DNA of 64,000 nucleotides from Aurantiochytrium sp. KH105 (lineage: Eukaryota > Sar > Bigyra > Thraustochytrida > Thraustochytriidae). Shown one piece after another: positions 32,001 to 41,320 of this stretch. How positions within the stretch are numbered: position 1 is the stretch's first letter; every line of letters starts with the position of its first letter. Where the stretch lies: contig BGKB01000135.1 in NCBI GenBank assembly GCA_003116975.1, positions 1 through 64,000 on the forward strand, in the 5' to 3' direction. The notes beneath the pieces are model-generated. The model saw nothing but the letters and a program-made list of their open reading frames with translations. It was not told where the DNA came from and ran no database searches. Both the position numbers and the translations under genes were made by a program.

Positions 32001-35000
32001 GACGCGTCTTCATCTGCAGCTCCGTGCCCCATATATGCGCCAGGATTCATCGCGGCCTGGAATCGTTCTTCGGTAGAATCAGACGACAGTGCTGCAGCAA
32101 AGAATAGCGACTCGTGCGAGCAGACTGATGCTGGAAGCATCTTCACTTCTGGTTCTCGGCCGTGGAAGGAGGCGATCTGGCGCAACCTCACAGACGGCGC
32201 TTCCATTGACAAGGTCCTCGTTCCCTATTGTGTGGAGACCTCGCCGCGTGGATTTGCGGACCTCGTTCGCCTTCTTCGACAAACTTTGGCAGACGTAGAT
32301 AGCTCTTTCCTGCAAGAGAGCGAGACGGAGCCATGCGCGTGCCTCGGTGGCACGGCTCCTTGCTCAAAGGGCAGATGGTTTGCTATCTGGGCTATACTTC
32401 GCATTGTATGCGTAAATCTGAAAGTTGTGAATCGGATGGAGGCAAGTCAGACTTCTAACGAAAGCAAGGGACCGAACCCTATTCCCAAGTTGCACGCAAG
32501 CGCAGCATGGCAGGATACCATGAAGCAGCTTCACGAGGTGCTGCTTGATATTGTTGGCAGCGAGGCGGCTTCGCGTGGAAGCGATGATTCATTCGCCACA
32601 CCTTCTTCTTCTTCTTCTTCTTATTCTTGTGAGCATGGCTCCCCGACCTGTTTTCACGTGGACGCAAGATCTTACAATGAGGTTGCCCTCATTGCGGCCG
32701 CGGCCTTGCAGGAAGGCTTTCGCGAGTTTTATCCCAGCCCAGACTCCCGACTCGGACTCTTACGGTACATGCTCGCATCCAGTGCGCGAGCGCGAGCGGA
32801 AGGAGAGTCAAACAACCGTGTGCTTGACGTTCTCATGAGCAATCTTGCGCGGGATGACGCGATGCAGCCACTCGTTGCAGGAATGGCTGCCTCGGACTTT
32901 GACGTGCTTACTTTGCTCCAGGATCTTTTGGGAAATACGCACCGTCCTTCACATTTGCAGTTGCTTTTGGCATTTCAGTCGCACGCTTTTGCAGTGTGGA
33001 GCGAGCCAGAATTTTTACAGTTGCGGGGCGTCCTGACGCAATTCAGTGACCAGGTCTTTCGCCTTGCCGCGGCGGACACCAATGCTGCGCATCGCACACA
33101 TTCCTTTCTTACAACCGTTCTTCCTCGTACGCTCTCATTGCTTATTGTAACTCCTGCTCTGAATTCTGAGGAACGACTCCAGTTGCTTCCTTCTGTACGC
33201 GCGCTCTTCGCGCGCGCCACAGAAGCAGAGGCCGTGGGCGATCTTGCGCTTACGAGCTCGCAAAACTCTCGTCTTATTGCTCGATTCTGCGGCAGACTTC
33301 TTTGTCAAGACCTTCAAACGGGCCTGCCTGAGCTTTTGCGCCTCGCACGTGAGATTGGACATGCCAGAGGAGATCTCGTTGCCGAGCTCACTTTTTACAT
33401 CCCCTATGCCTCATCGTGGTGCGGAGCCCCTATTGTGTGCGGCAATCCTCAGCTCGTTGGCCCTGCGCGAACCGAGGTCTCTCGCTCAAGTCTAGTCAAG
33501 AACGAATCTGGCATTGTCCGCCTTGAAGACGCCGTCGAAGCCCTCGCTACGCTGGTAGCCCTTGATCCTTCAAACAGCGCACAGGTGGCCCTTGTCAGCT
33601 TACTCTCTGCGAATCAAGCTCGTATCACAGCCGAGCAACTCGAAACGCTCCTCGATGCGGTGCTCGCCCGGTACGACAACTTTGTCAAGGACCGTGGCGC
33701 GAAGCTTCAACCCCCATCGACTTCGTCTAGCACTGAAAAAGCCATGGACACAAGTGCTGTGCGGGATCCAGATCAGGAACAGCTGTGGCGCACGCTACTT
33801 GCCATCGCCACAACCAGTGCTACGAACGAGAATCTCTGCGCGTCAGAGACATTCCGAAGTCGGCTCATCAAGTGGGTCGAGACAGAGCTCCAAATGCTTA
33901 TTGGCGATTTACAGGCTCATACAAACACCGAGGAAAAAGTGCAGACGGTCCTGCAAGGTGCAGCCTTTGTCAGCTCGCAGCTGCATGGAAAGCACGTGCC
34001 GGACACATTCCCTGAGAATGCAGCCCAAGGTGGAAGCGAAGACGATGATCTCGACAACGCTGTTGATAAGGTCCTTCGAGGAGCCTTCAGCGATCAGGCC
34101 ACGTCCGCCAGTTCTGCAGTCGAGACTGTCTCGCATGTACCCCCTGATCCTATCGCGTCCAAGAGTTTTGCCGTCTCCTTTTGGTTGCGAGGGACGGGCA
34201 AAGGACAGTCTCCCCTCGTGGAGAGCTTTCAGCCCAACGAAGTACGAACCGTTTTTGCACGATGTCAGCGAAGAGACAACGAGGATGACGGACCAATGCA
34301 GTCGCAGCATTCTTTACTTCAAGACTCTTGCGGTTGCAAGGAGCACGGCGTTGCTGCTCAACCCATCGTGGTTCTTCGAAGAGTTGAAGGTGCCAAGGGG
34401 GAGAAAGATCATCTCGTTCTCGAGGCATTCGTCTCCACAATCCTTCTTCACGACGCAAAGAGGAGCACACTTCTCGAGTTCGTGTCTTTGAAGCTCGACG
34501 ATTGCGCCCTTGACGCATGGACGCACGTGTGCCTAAGCGTGGACATGGCTGCTCGCACCTTTACGCTTCGCTTGAACGGCAATGACGCTTTTGCGGAATC
34601 GAAATTACGTGGGCAGGTCTTGCGCAAAACATCGAGCTCGGCTGCCATCCGCTACGGTGGCTGGAAGGGAAGCGCAGACTTTAACAAGGCGGAAAGTGAA
34701 CATTGTTCCAGCCACCAGGGCTGTAACTTGTGCGTCATGTCCCGTCTGTTGGGAAGAGGCGCGCCGGTGACGATTTCCGACCCGCTCTGGCACATTCAAA
34801 GTCTTGAGACTGCCCAGACACAAGCAATTGCTGACCTGGGTCGAGCTGAGGCACGAGAGGCGCGGGTCGCGCGAGCTGAACTGCATGCAAGTCGACTCTT
34901 GCAGAGTCTACATGTGGGAACGATTCCCTTTGACGTGAAGCTTGCACCCATGTTGCATACGCTTTTCGCTTCTTCTCGTTGGCTTGTCGTACAGCAACGC

Positions 35001-38000
35001 GTGTTGATGGTGCTTGAAAGCGTCAAAGATTGGGACACCCTTGCCGTTATTTTTGCGCGCTGCATCCAGCGTAGAGGCGAGTCAAACTTTTGTTGGGCCT
35101 GCCAGGAAAGCTGCGCGGCACAACCACTGGCACTTCGGCAGCTGGCCGGATATGAGCCTTCCGCGCGCAAAGAGCACTTTCAAGACATGGTCCTTGCTGC
35201 ACGCGAGCGTCTATTGCGTGAGATCGGGGAACATAGCCCTGCTAGAACTGACGGCTCCTTTCTTTGCTCGGCGTGCAGCAACATGAATGGACGCGTGGAC
35301 TGGACACGAGCCCTGGCGCATCAAGCGACACTCCACGCAGCCCTTCTTCATGCGGCGCGAGTTGCCCAGAAATGCTCGCCCGAGGTAGCCGCCCAATTCG
35401 GCGGTCTTGATGCGCCTGCGATTCTTGACATGTACAGGTCCTCTCTGTCTGGTGTCCCACGCGAAAATGCTGTCGTTCTTCTTCAACAAAGTGTTGAAAA
35501 TGATGACTGTGACGATCGCAGCCAGGACAAAGAGAGCGCACGCGAGCAGGTTCTGCGCGGCGTCGTCCGTGGCGTGTTTGACGCCGGGCGTTTGATGCGG
35601 ACCTACTGCTTGCAACACGAGGAACAGTTCCTTCCGTATCATGCGTCCCTCTTCTCTGCCGCAAGCAACGAGGCAGTGTACTCATTTTTCGTAAGCGATG
35701 AGGCGGCAATTGCAGCTTTGCAAGTGGCACGCCTGAAGGGCCTCTTCTCCACGCTTGATGAACCGCTCAGTCCAAAGTCTCCAGGTTCACCAACTGGGCG
35801 TATGCCCGGTAAGCATGCCAATCTCTCGCTTTGGGAACGCCACGGGGCTGCTCTCGTCCGTCGCACCACTCACCTCAACGAGCAAGACCGCGACGCACTT
35901 TTGCGTCTCGACTTTAACTCCCTCTGCTCTCCGAACGCGTCTTTGCCAGCGGTTGACTCGTTCGGCCCGTCAGCGTGGAGGCTCGACAAGGTGGTCAACA
36001 TTCAGCTCGATGAAGGGTTTCAACAGTGGATTCCTGTGGCCCAAGTCGGTGCTTGTCTTGAAAACGATACCTGCATCAAGATGGACATGAATGAGCTTGC
36101 GGGACTGTGCGAGGCAAATCTGCCTTCGAGCTTTGAGCACCCTACGTCGACGAGCGGGCTCGTCAGACCTGTACAGGCGCTTGGCCGCTTCTGCGGCGCA
36201 CTTCGCGCTCTTTGTCGCGAGTTGGCAGCAGGTTCTACGGAAGTGGCTTCTTTGACTTCTTCAAAGGCCTCAGTTGATGTCACGGAGACTTCTATCGCAC
36301 GAGCATTTGCCGCTTCGCATGAGGATCTTGTTAAAGAGATCCTCGACGTTGCTGTGAGCGGCAATGAAACCCTTGCGAGCAAATTGGTCAAGCTGATCTC
36401 CAAGCAAGAAGGCGCTTCTCCGGATGTTGCTCGTGTCATGAGACAGGTTTCTGGCAAAGCACGAGTCTCCCTTCGTCTTCTTGAGGCTGCAAGTCTTCGA
36501 CTTCACGAGCGCATTCGTACAGAGAATGGCTCTCTTTCCAGCATTTCTGCTCGTTTGCAGCAGCAGGATCCCCAAAGCCAACAAAACCTTGGGGCAACAA
36601 CATGCAATCTCGAGCAAGCAGGTCATTCTCTCACACAAGGGTCTGGACCTCTGACTTCTACCGAGCCGGAGCCGCGACTCATTCGGCTCGAGTCCCTCGG
36701 TGGCGAAGTCCAACTTGACCAGGAGAACATGCGCATTCAGGGACTCGGGGACTTTTCCACGGTACGCCTGCGGCAAAGCCGCCTTTCAAAAGAAGACGAA
36801 GAAGACGAGGCTGCCGCAGAGGCTTTGAACGCCAGTGGCTTGATTTCTCTCTCGGCAGGAAAGTGGTACTACGAGGTTGTCTTGTTGAGTGACCAAAAGA
36901 TGCAAATTGGGTGGGCAAATCGTGAGTTTCGCGTGGACGGCGATCAAGGAGCTGGTGTGGGTAATCACCCCAGCAGTTGGGCCTTTGACGGATCTCGCCA
37001 ACGTCGCATGACGAGCGACGAGGCAACCTCTTACGGCCTCGAAGAGCCATGGCAAATTGGAGATGTGGTTGGCTGCCTGCTCGACATGGACGCGCGACGC
37101 ATTCAGTACACGCTGAACGGTCACGATCTCGGAATTGCCTTTTCGGACTTTGACTCACTTGGGGGTCTGTTTCCTGTCTTGTCCTTTGCCATGGGTCAAA
37201 GTGCGCGCATCGTTGTCAAAGATTTTAACTTTGCGCCTCCGTCCGGTTTCGAGAGCATTGTCAAATCTCTTGGTTCCATGCCACCCCGACGTGCTGCGCT
37301 GAGAACTTCCTCGTTCCAGGAAGATCTCGACGAGATCGCTCAAGACATCCAGTTTATTCAGGACACTTTGCGCCAGGACGCGCCAATGGAGGCCTCAAAC
37401 AGCCAGGCTGCGCGCTCAAACACTGCATCAAGCCCTGGCGCTCGCAACTTGAACGAAAATGCTCAGGGTGCAGGAGCTGTGCAGCTTTCGCAGTCCCCCA
37501 ACATGGATGAGCGTCGTCAGCGCATCATTGACGCCCTCCTTGCAACAGGGCTACCAATGGAATGGTGCAGACGTGCCGTAGATCACGTGGCGCGTGATGC
37601 ACAGGAAAATGGGTCTTCCTTTGACGAGAATGCCGCGATCTCGTGGGTTATGGACCGGATGATGCAAGAAGATGGCCAGGAAAGCTTGATTCGCAGCATG
37701 GTTCTTGAAGGGTCCGGCCTTGGCGCTGTTGATGGCCACCGAGCTCACCAAGAGAGCGACGATGAGCTTGCAGGCGCGCAAGATGACGCGCAACTTCTTG
37801 CGTACGAGGACGCACTTTCGGGCGATGTCTTTGGCTTGGAAACGCAGACAGCTGACTCGCCCGGATCTGGAGGACTTCCCCTCTGGGAGCGCGTCGGCAC
37901 GGCTTCCTACGATGAGCCAACCGGCGCGCAAGCGCGACGACGGGCCATCTCCGAGGGTTGGACCGAGTCTCCTTCGGCTGGTTTTGGGAGCAATAATACC

Positions 38001-40997
38001 ATGGGAAGCACGCCGGGTGATCTGACGCTCTCTATCAATGTCTTGGGGGGAATTCGCCCCGGGTCCGGAGTATCTGGTGCTGGCGGAAAGGCGGTGAGGT
38101 TTGATCGCGGGGAGCTCTCCGTGCCCGCTTTGCTACAATTTGTCGAACGTGCACGCACCGAAGATCTCGAAGCATGCGCGATTGCAGTGGATAGTGCTCT
38201 TGCAATCGAGTACGCACGAGGGGTCATGGTAGGTTTGTTGGGTTGTGGAACGCCACAAGTGCTCCGTCTGGCCTCGATGGATGTGTGGATGAAGTTCTTT
38301 CGTCTGAGTCTCTTTCGGGGCATCACGCTCTTTGATAGTTTCCAGATCAAGAGCACACCTGTGCCGCACATGGGGACCAGCTCATATGCTGTGGTTCGCA
38401 AGGCTTTGCTCACGCACACACGTGATGTCGAAGAGCAAGCGCTTGGCTCAGAAGCACTCAAAGATTTGCAACGCGCCACTAACTCCGCATATGCATCCGT
38501 GGCCTGGGGTGCCGTCCGTGGAACCAAGAGGTACACGCTCATGTCAATCATTTGCAGTGACGCCAATTACCATCCATCCCTCGAGCACGCTCTCGGGACC
38601 GCAACGAACGGTTTTCGTGGCGCTCCGCACCTGATGCTGAGCGATGAGGAGGCGCTGACTCAGCCAAGCGTGGAGCTTGCAGTTTATCTTTTGTCGAGTC
38701 TGCTCGATGCGCGTGCGCGCGTGCAAGATCCAGATCCCGAGTCATCGCATCTTGTCTCTGCAGAGACGCTTTCTGAGCTTGTGGCCTGTCTGTTCTGCAA
38801 GAATGCCGCACTCAAAGATGCAATCGTTCGTCTGTGCGCCAAGATTCTCGGCCGTGTACATCACGACGTTGAGCGCGGGGCCGCTTCTGCAAGTTGGGCG
38901 CGGGAGATGTTGGCTTGCGTCCCTACTGACGCACTTCAACGGGTATTCACGAAGCGTTTGCAAAAGGAAGAGCCCTTCTTGGACGGCACGCCACATTCTG
39001 CTTACGTGCATGGTCTGCTTCAACTCTTGGTCGCCGTCGATAGCCTGGATATGCTGCTTCGGCAACATGATGGAAGCGCTATGAAGGAACATGATACGGA
39101 GTCATCGAATGGCACAGATGAGGATATGCTGTCGTCACGAGGGATCAAACTGGAACTTGGTCACGTCACCGAGGACTCGATCTTGTTGACTTGGGCAACG
39201 GCTCGCAGTGTCTTCTCCAACGACAGCGATGGAGGATTTGATAGTGCGGGCGATCATGGTGGCGAGGAGGATGTCTCAAGCATGCCGAGCTCGGGCGCAG
39301 GCATTCCCCTTCGGCGATCAGGCCACATTGCAGACACCGGATCCCTCCGCTCAACAACAGTCTCTGTCAACGAGTACGGTCGTGATGACGAGGACGAGGA
39401 TGATGACAGGATCTCTACCTTTGGATCATTTCAAGCAAGCGAAGTCGAGCAAGCTAGGTCCAACAGCTTGCATGGCGGCAATGCTCAGTCGAGTGAACGT
39501 CATCTTGTCGCGCAGAGCGGAGAACATGTTGCAAGCGGGATTGCATTTCGACCGGACACGGTGCGGGTTATCGAGTATGCTGTGGGTCTCAAGACAAACG
39601 AATGGAGAGTACTTGCCGAGCTTCCCGTCGTGACGCAGAGCTACATCATGGAAAGTGCGCAGCCGGACACGACGTACCGCTTTCGTATGCGCTTGCGATC
39701 GCCGGACGATGACTCCGAGCCAGAGCCCAAATCTCCTGGTTCGAGTGCTAAAAGCTCGTGTGTTGGCCCTGTCTTGCAGGTAGACACGCTTTTGCAGCCG
39801 GTAATTATGCTGAGTCCTGAGTATCGAGGTCCAAACCTCGTTCTCAGCGGACTTAACCGGACTGTGAAGAATACGGTGAACAAGAAATGGAATGCGGTTC
39901 GCTGCAACGTTGGATTTTCCCGAGGCTTGCACACGTGGGATGTGCACATCGACCATTGCGTGAGCAAAAACATTTTTGTTGGTGTATGTACCAAGGAAGC
40001 AAGCATGGACAATTATGTTGGCGCAGATTCGTATGGCTGGGCGTATCTATCAAATCGCGCAGTATGGCACAACAAGTCGAAGCTCAAGAGCTACGGAGAG
40101 GTGTTTCGCGAAGGAGACATCATTCGTGTCACACTCGACTGTGACGCGCGTACGCTTGCCTTTGCTCGCAATGGTGCGGACTACGGTATTGCCGTGGAGG
40201 GTCTCCCCTCGGATGTGTACTACCCTGCGGTGAGTCTGTATAACGAAAAGGATGCGGTCACCATGAGATTTAAGTCTAGCGAGACGCCGCTCGGCGTAGG
40301 CGCGCTATCCTTGACTGGAGGCGAAGGCACTGCCACTGCGACGCGCTTTATTCGTCATGCAATTGACCTGGAGGCACTCTTGAATGTCATTCTGGCCAAG
40401 AAGCATGTTGCAGATTTGAGCGAGTCTCTCCGCGGACGTCTCAGGCGGATGCTCTCTTCCTTGCCTTCCAGCAGCACTCGACCGCGCCGAGGATCGCTTT
40501 CTCGCAGTCAAACAGCTCCGACGGCAGAGATTGCTGCGGTTTCAAGACGAGGGACCGACGGCATCGACGACGGTGCAAAACCCGGCATTCCCGAGGGTCT
40601 TCGCGAGGTAGCACCTCCCGGGCATGACATTGAGGACTTGCTCGAGGCAGAATGGAACGATGACCAGGATCGTTATCTTTGCGACGTTCTGCGTGCTATC
40701 GGGGTATTTCGCGAGCATGAGCTTTCTGCAATGGCATTAGACAGGGTTTCCTTGCAAGAACTTGTCGCTTGCGAAAATGGGTCCTCTCATACGGAGGAGG
40801 AGCTTAAGGCGCGCGCGTGCATCTTGTTGCTTCTGCACGAGATGCTTGTTGAGTGCTTTGCTCTGGTGGAAGACTTTGGCCACGAACCAGAGACGTCTTA
40901 CGAAAACGCAAATTCGACGCAGCAATCTTTTAAGACTTTTGGCCCTGGTGCCGTCTTCCGTACGCTGCAAGCACGAGGCTGCAGTCTATTTCACTAA
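29040..40997 (+). CDS. Giant RCC1-LamG-SPRY-UBA-FN3-SPRY protein (HERC-like, no HECT seen)
   Basis: An uninterrupted frame of 3985 residues. Seven RCC1 blades lie at about 394-835, each with a 'G-x-L-Y-T-W-G-x-G-x-x-G-x-L-G-H-G' core. An Ala/Ser spacer (838-867) follows. After a long helical region, a concanavalin/LamG-like domain sits at about 1708-1890 (SFAVSFWLRGTGKG, ARTFTLRLNGND). The first SPRY is at about 2600-2730 (GKWYYEVVLLSD, QIGWANREF, GDVVGCLLDMD, YTLNGHDLG). A UBA-like helix triplet is at 2826-2877 (IIDALLATGLPMEWCRRAV). An FN3-like strand set at 3369-3560 is split by an acidic insert. The second SPRY is at 3600-3745 (GLHTWDVHIDH, GVCTKEASMDNYVG, DIIRVTLDCD). The set resembles giant HERC-type ubiquitin ligases, but the last 240 residues have no HECT domain or catalytic Cys motif. 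Scaffold or GEF roles are possible. Confidence 0.88.
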   Translation: MSTAHRNAAQAQEAAVPLRARPVTGTENTNELDQICEELAVLEVSKRFRGNNDLVESFLHATRCALFRPATSLAQEFDLFSLPDIMEIGSPKSILGPDFSEDLLQHTRALRSSSDDNAELPMNVRLGVEMFLRMIAALDLANNRPALFALLHKLPGILSDLPALALTDSGPVAREVHIDSQMRAAHLADDDHSMDNFQKRKAKIARELERRKRMSAAMIADAGIPTAVAAVLEDAYLGVIAMPQQYNKQTKQPRRPSSAQRPPVEVTSGELLSTWLGLSIKRGSLSGLATVVRILFQHASALEGPKRSLGLSRHETNESAQDDVEERKAAEMSSSVIGVADAGDREQDPQAVFGLLSQAASEDLDAEPFLRELAEASLTNVLRAFQPPEKGDVGGTLFTFGKGDHGKLGHGKCTEVDPSPQPHLHEHCPDGYCTENIKMPRMIIDLENATICKVASLSTHSVALSDEGVLYTWGNGDKNRLGHGTTAKEYYPRIVNSLLTRPPVVDIACGLGHTLALLENGHLYSWGNGGNGRLGLGDTDDRALACLVTKFITDPLDDKYLQEPVKQSAFEMPKDVRLVGLHCGASHSMAIAEDGRCFTWGKNNQGQCGHGDVADKLHPQLVDAFTKSAHNERDKTQEEEEEEEAKAADQDNSIRAMAGGWEHTLALTRDGRLFSFGSGYKDSRRTGLPPVLGHGGTERELRPRQIMALQSETIKYCTCGWDHSMAITDRGHVYTWGAGTNGKLGHGDEESHTLPRRIDSLVDANVRIVQVEAGCEHSVAVSDEGYLYTWGHGDSGRLGHESNRTEKRPKRVQSLVERGLPVLSIAVGDKYNLILTQSEAAAAAAESAAAAAAAAAAASAASADPAIAATESAETHDEPAQESKLESKENNNAQDRHESKQDSSLDTSTREAMSRGQLSEALLGLTSFAMPGDEDDLLPEWMLCSDRVALFVLAHLERLASGVSQTLSAAGMESDVAKSNSADALGADASSSAAPCPIYAPGFIAAWNRSSVESDDSAAAKNSDSCEQTDAGSIFTSGSRPWKEAIWRNLTDGASIDKVLVPYCVETSPRGFADLVRLLRQTLADVDSSFLQESETEPCACLGGTAPCSKGRWFAIWAILRIVCVNLKVVNRMEASQTSNESKGPNPIPKLHASAAWQDTMKQLHEVLLDIVGSEAASRGSDDSFATPSSSSSSYSCEHGSPTCFHVDARSYNEVALIAAAALQEGFREFYPSPDSRLGLLRYMLASSARARAEGESNNRVLDVLMSNLARDDAMQPLVAGMAASDFDVLTLLQDLLGNTHRPSHLQLLLAFQSHAFAVWSEPEFLQLRGVLTQFSDQVFRLAAADTNAAHRTHSFLTTVLPRTLSLLIVTPALNSEERLQLLPSVRALFARATEAEAVGDLALTSSQNSRLIARFCGRLLCQDLQTGLPELLRLAREIGHARGDLVAELTFYIPYASSWCGAPIVCGNPQLVGPARTEVSRSSLVKNESGIVRLEDAVEALATLVALDPSNSAQVALVSLLSANQARITAEQLETLLDAVLARYDNFVKDRGAKLQPPSTSSSTEKAMDTSAVRDPDQEQLWRTLLAIATTSATNENLCASETFRSRLIKWVETELQMLIGDLQAHTNTEEKVQTVLQGAAFVSSQLHGKHVPDTFPENAAQGGSEDDDLDNAVDKVLRGAFSDQATSASSAVETVSHVPPDPIASKSFAVSFWLRGTGKGQSPLVESFQPNEVRTVFARCQRRDNEDDGPMQSQHSLLQDSCGCKEHGVAAQPIVVLRRVEGAKGEKDHLVLEAFVSTILLHDAKRSTLLEFVSLKLDDCALDAWTHVCLSVDMAARTFTLRLNGNDAFAESKLRGQVLRKTSSSAAIRYGGWKGSADFNKAESEHCSSHQGCNLCVMSRLLGRGAPVTISDPLWHIQSLETAQTQAIADLGRAEAREARVARAELHASRLLQSLHVGTIPFDVKLAPMLHTLFASSRWLVVQQRVLMVLESVKDWDTLAVIFARCIQRRGESNFCWACQESCAAQPLALRQLAGYEPSARKEHFQDMVLAARERLLREIGEHSPARTDGSFLCSACSNMNGRVDWTRALAHQATLHAALLHAARVAQKCSPEVAAQFGGLDAPAILDMYRSSLSGVPRENAVVLLQQSVENDDCDDRSQDKESAREQVLRGVVRGVFDAGRLMRTYCLQHEEQFLPYHASLFSAASNEAVYSFFVSDEAAIAALQVARLKGLFSTLDEPLSPKSPGSPTGRMPGKHANLSLWERHGAALVRRTTHLNEQDRDALLRLDFNSLCSPNASLPAVDSFGPSAWRLDKVVNIQLDEGFQQWIPVAQVGACLENDTCIKMDMNELAGLCEANLPSSFEHPTSTSGLVRPVQALGRFCGALRALCRELAAGSTEVASLTSSKASVDVTETSIARAFAASHEDLVKEILDVAVSGNETLASKLVKLISKQEGASPDVARVMRQVSGKARVSLRLLEAASLRLHERIRTENGSLSSISARLQQQDPQSQQNLGATTCNLEQAGHSLTQGSGPLTSTEPEPRLIRLESLGGEVQLDQENMRIQGLGDFSTVRLRQSRLSKEDEEDEAAAEALNASGLISLSAGKWYYEVVLLSDQKMQIGWANREFRVDGDQGAGVGNHPSSWAFDGSRQRRMTSDEATSYGLEEPWQIGDVVGCLLDMDARRIQYTLNGHDLGIAFSDFDSLGGLFPVLSFAMGQSARIVVKDFNFAPPSGFESIVKSLGSMPPRRAALRTSSFQEDLDEIAQDIQFIQDTLRQDAPMEASNSQAARSNTASSPGARNLNENAQGAGAVQLSQSPNMDERRQRIIDALLATGLPMEWCRRAVDHVARDAQENGSSFDENAAISWVMDRMMQEDGQESLIRSMVLEGSGLGAVDGHRAHQESDDELAGAQDDAQLLAYEDALSGDVFGLETQTADSPGSGGLPLWERVGTASYDEPTGAQARRRAISEGWTESPSAGFGSNNTMGSTPGDLTLSINVLGGIRPGSGVSGAGGKAVRFDRGELSVPALLQFVERARTEDLEACAIAVDSALAIEYARGVMVGLLGCGTPQVLRLASMDVWMKFFRLSLFRGITLFDSFQIKSTPVPHMGTSSYAVVRKALLTHTRDVEEQALGSEALKDLQRATNSAYASVAWGAVRGTKRYTLMSIICSDANYHPSLEHALGTATNGFRGAPHLMLSDEEALTQPSVELAVYLLSSLLDARARVQDPDPESSHLVSAETLSELVACLFCKNAALKDAIVRLCAKILGRVHHDVERGAASASWAREMLACVPTDALQRVFTKRLQKEEPFLDGTPHSAYVHGLLQLLVAVDSLDMLLRQHDGSAMKEHDTESSNGTDEDMLSSRGIKLELGHVTEDSILLTWATARSVFSNDSDGGFDSAGDHGGEEDVSSMPSSGAGIPLRRSGHIADTGSLRSTTVSVNEYGRDDEDEDDDRISTFGSFQASEVEQARSNSLHGGNAQSSERHLVAQSGEHVASGIAFRPDTVRVIEYAVGLKTNEWRVLAELPVVTQSYIMESAQPDTTYRFRMRLRSPDDDSEPEPKSPGSSAKSSCVGPVLQVDTLLQPVIMLSPEYRGPNLVLSGLNRTVKNTVNKKWNAVRCNVGFSRGLHTWDVHIDHCVSKNIFVGVCTKEASMDNYVGADSYGWAYLSNRAVWHNKSKLKSYGEVFREGDIIRVTLDCDARTLAFARNGADYGIAVEGLPSDVYYPAVSLYNEKDAVTMRFKSSETPLGVGALSLTGGEGTATATRFIRHAIDLEALLNVILAKKHVADLSESLRGRLRRMLSSLPSSSTRPRRGSLSRSQTAPTAEIAAVSRRGTDGIDDGAKPGIPEGLREVAPPGHDIEDLLEAEWNDDQDRYLCDVLRAIGVFREHELSAMALDRVSLQELVACENGSSHTEEELKARACILLLLHEMLVECFALVEDFGHEPETSYENANSTQQSFKTFGPGAVFRTLQARGCSLFH

Positions 40998-41320
40998 ATT
41001 GAGCATGTTTCAGAAGGGAAGATGAATCTTGGTGTGACCGTCCGCACCGTGGCTTAACGTATGACAAACGTAAAAAAATATTGTATTTGATTGATCGACA
41101 ACTCTCATCCGCTCAGATCGCGTTTTGTTTATTTTTCCTGAGCATGACATTTTGAAAATTTTTATGTAGAGCGTGATGTTCGATTGATTCTTCGGTTCGA
41201 TTGTGCTTCCCACATGCTGCTGCTGATGATGATCAGAATTAGCCAAATGAAGGTTCATTATTTAGTTTCAGAGAACATGAACAAGTAAGTCATGAGTCGC
41301 TTTCGTTGAACGGCGTGCGT
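40998..41320. other. Convergent 3' spacer, AT-rich
   Basis: 323 bases between the stops of two convergent genes. It is AT-richer than the coding DNA, with A/T runs near 41070-41090 and 41150-41170 and a short GCT/GAT repeat near 41217-41232. No continuation of the upstream protein (for example a HECT domain) can be read in any frame. Confidence 0.6.

Noticed and set aside
41190-41215. GGTTCGATT sequence considered as a tRNA B-box
   Set aside because: The flanking bases do not form an acceptor stem or a T arm, and no A-box lies at the right distance.
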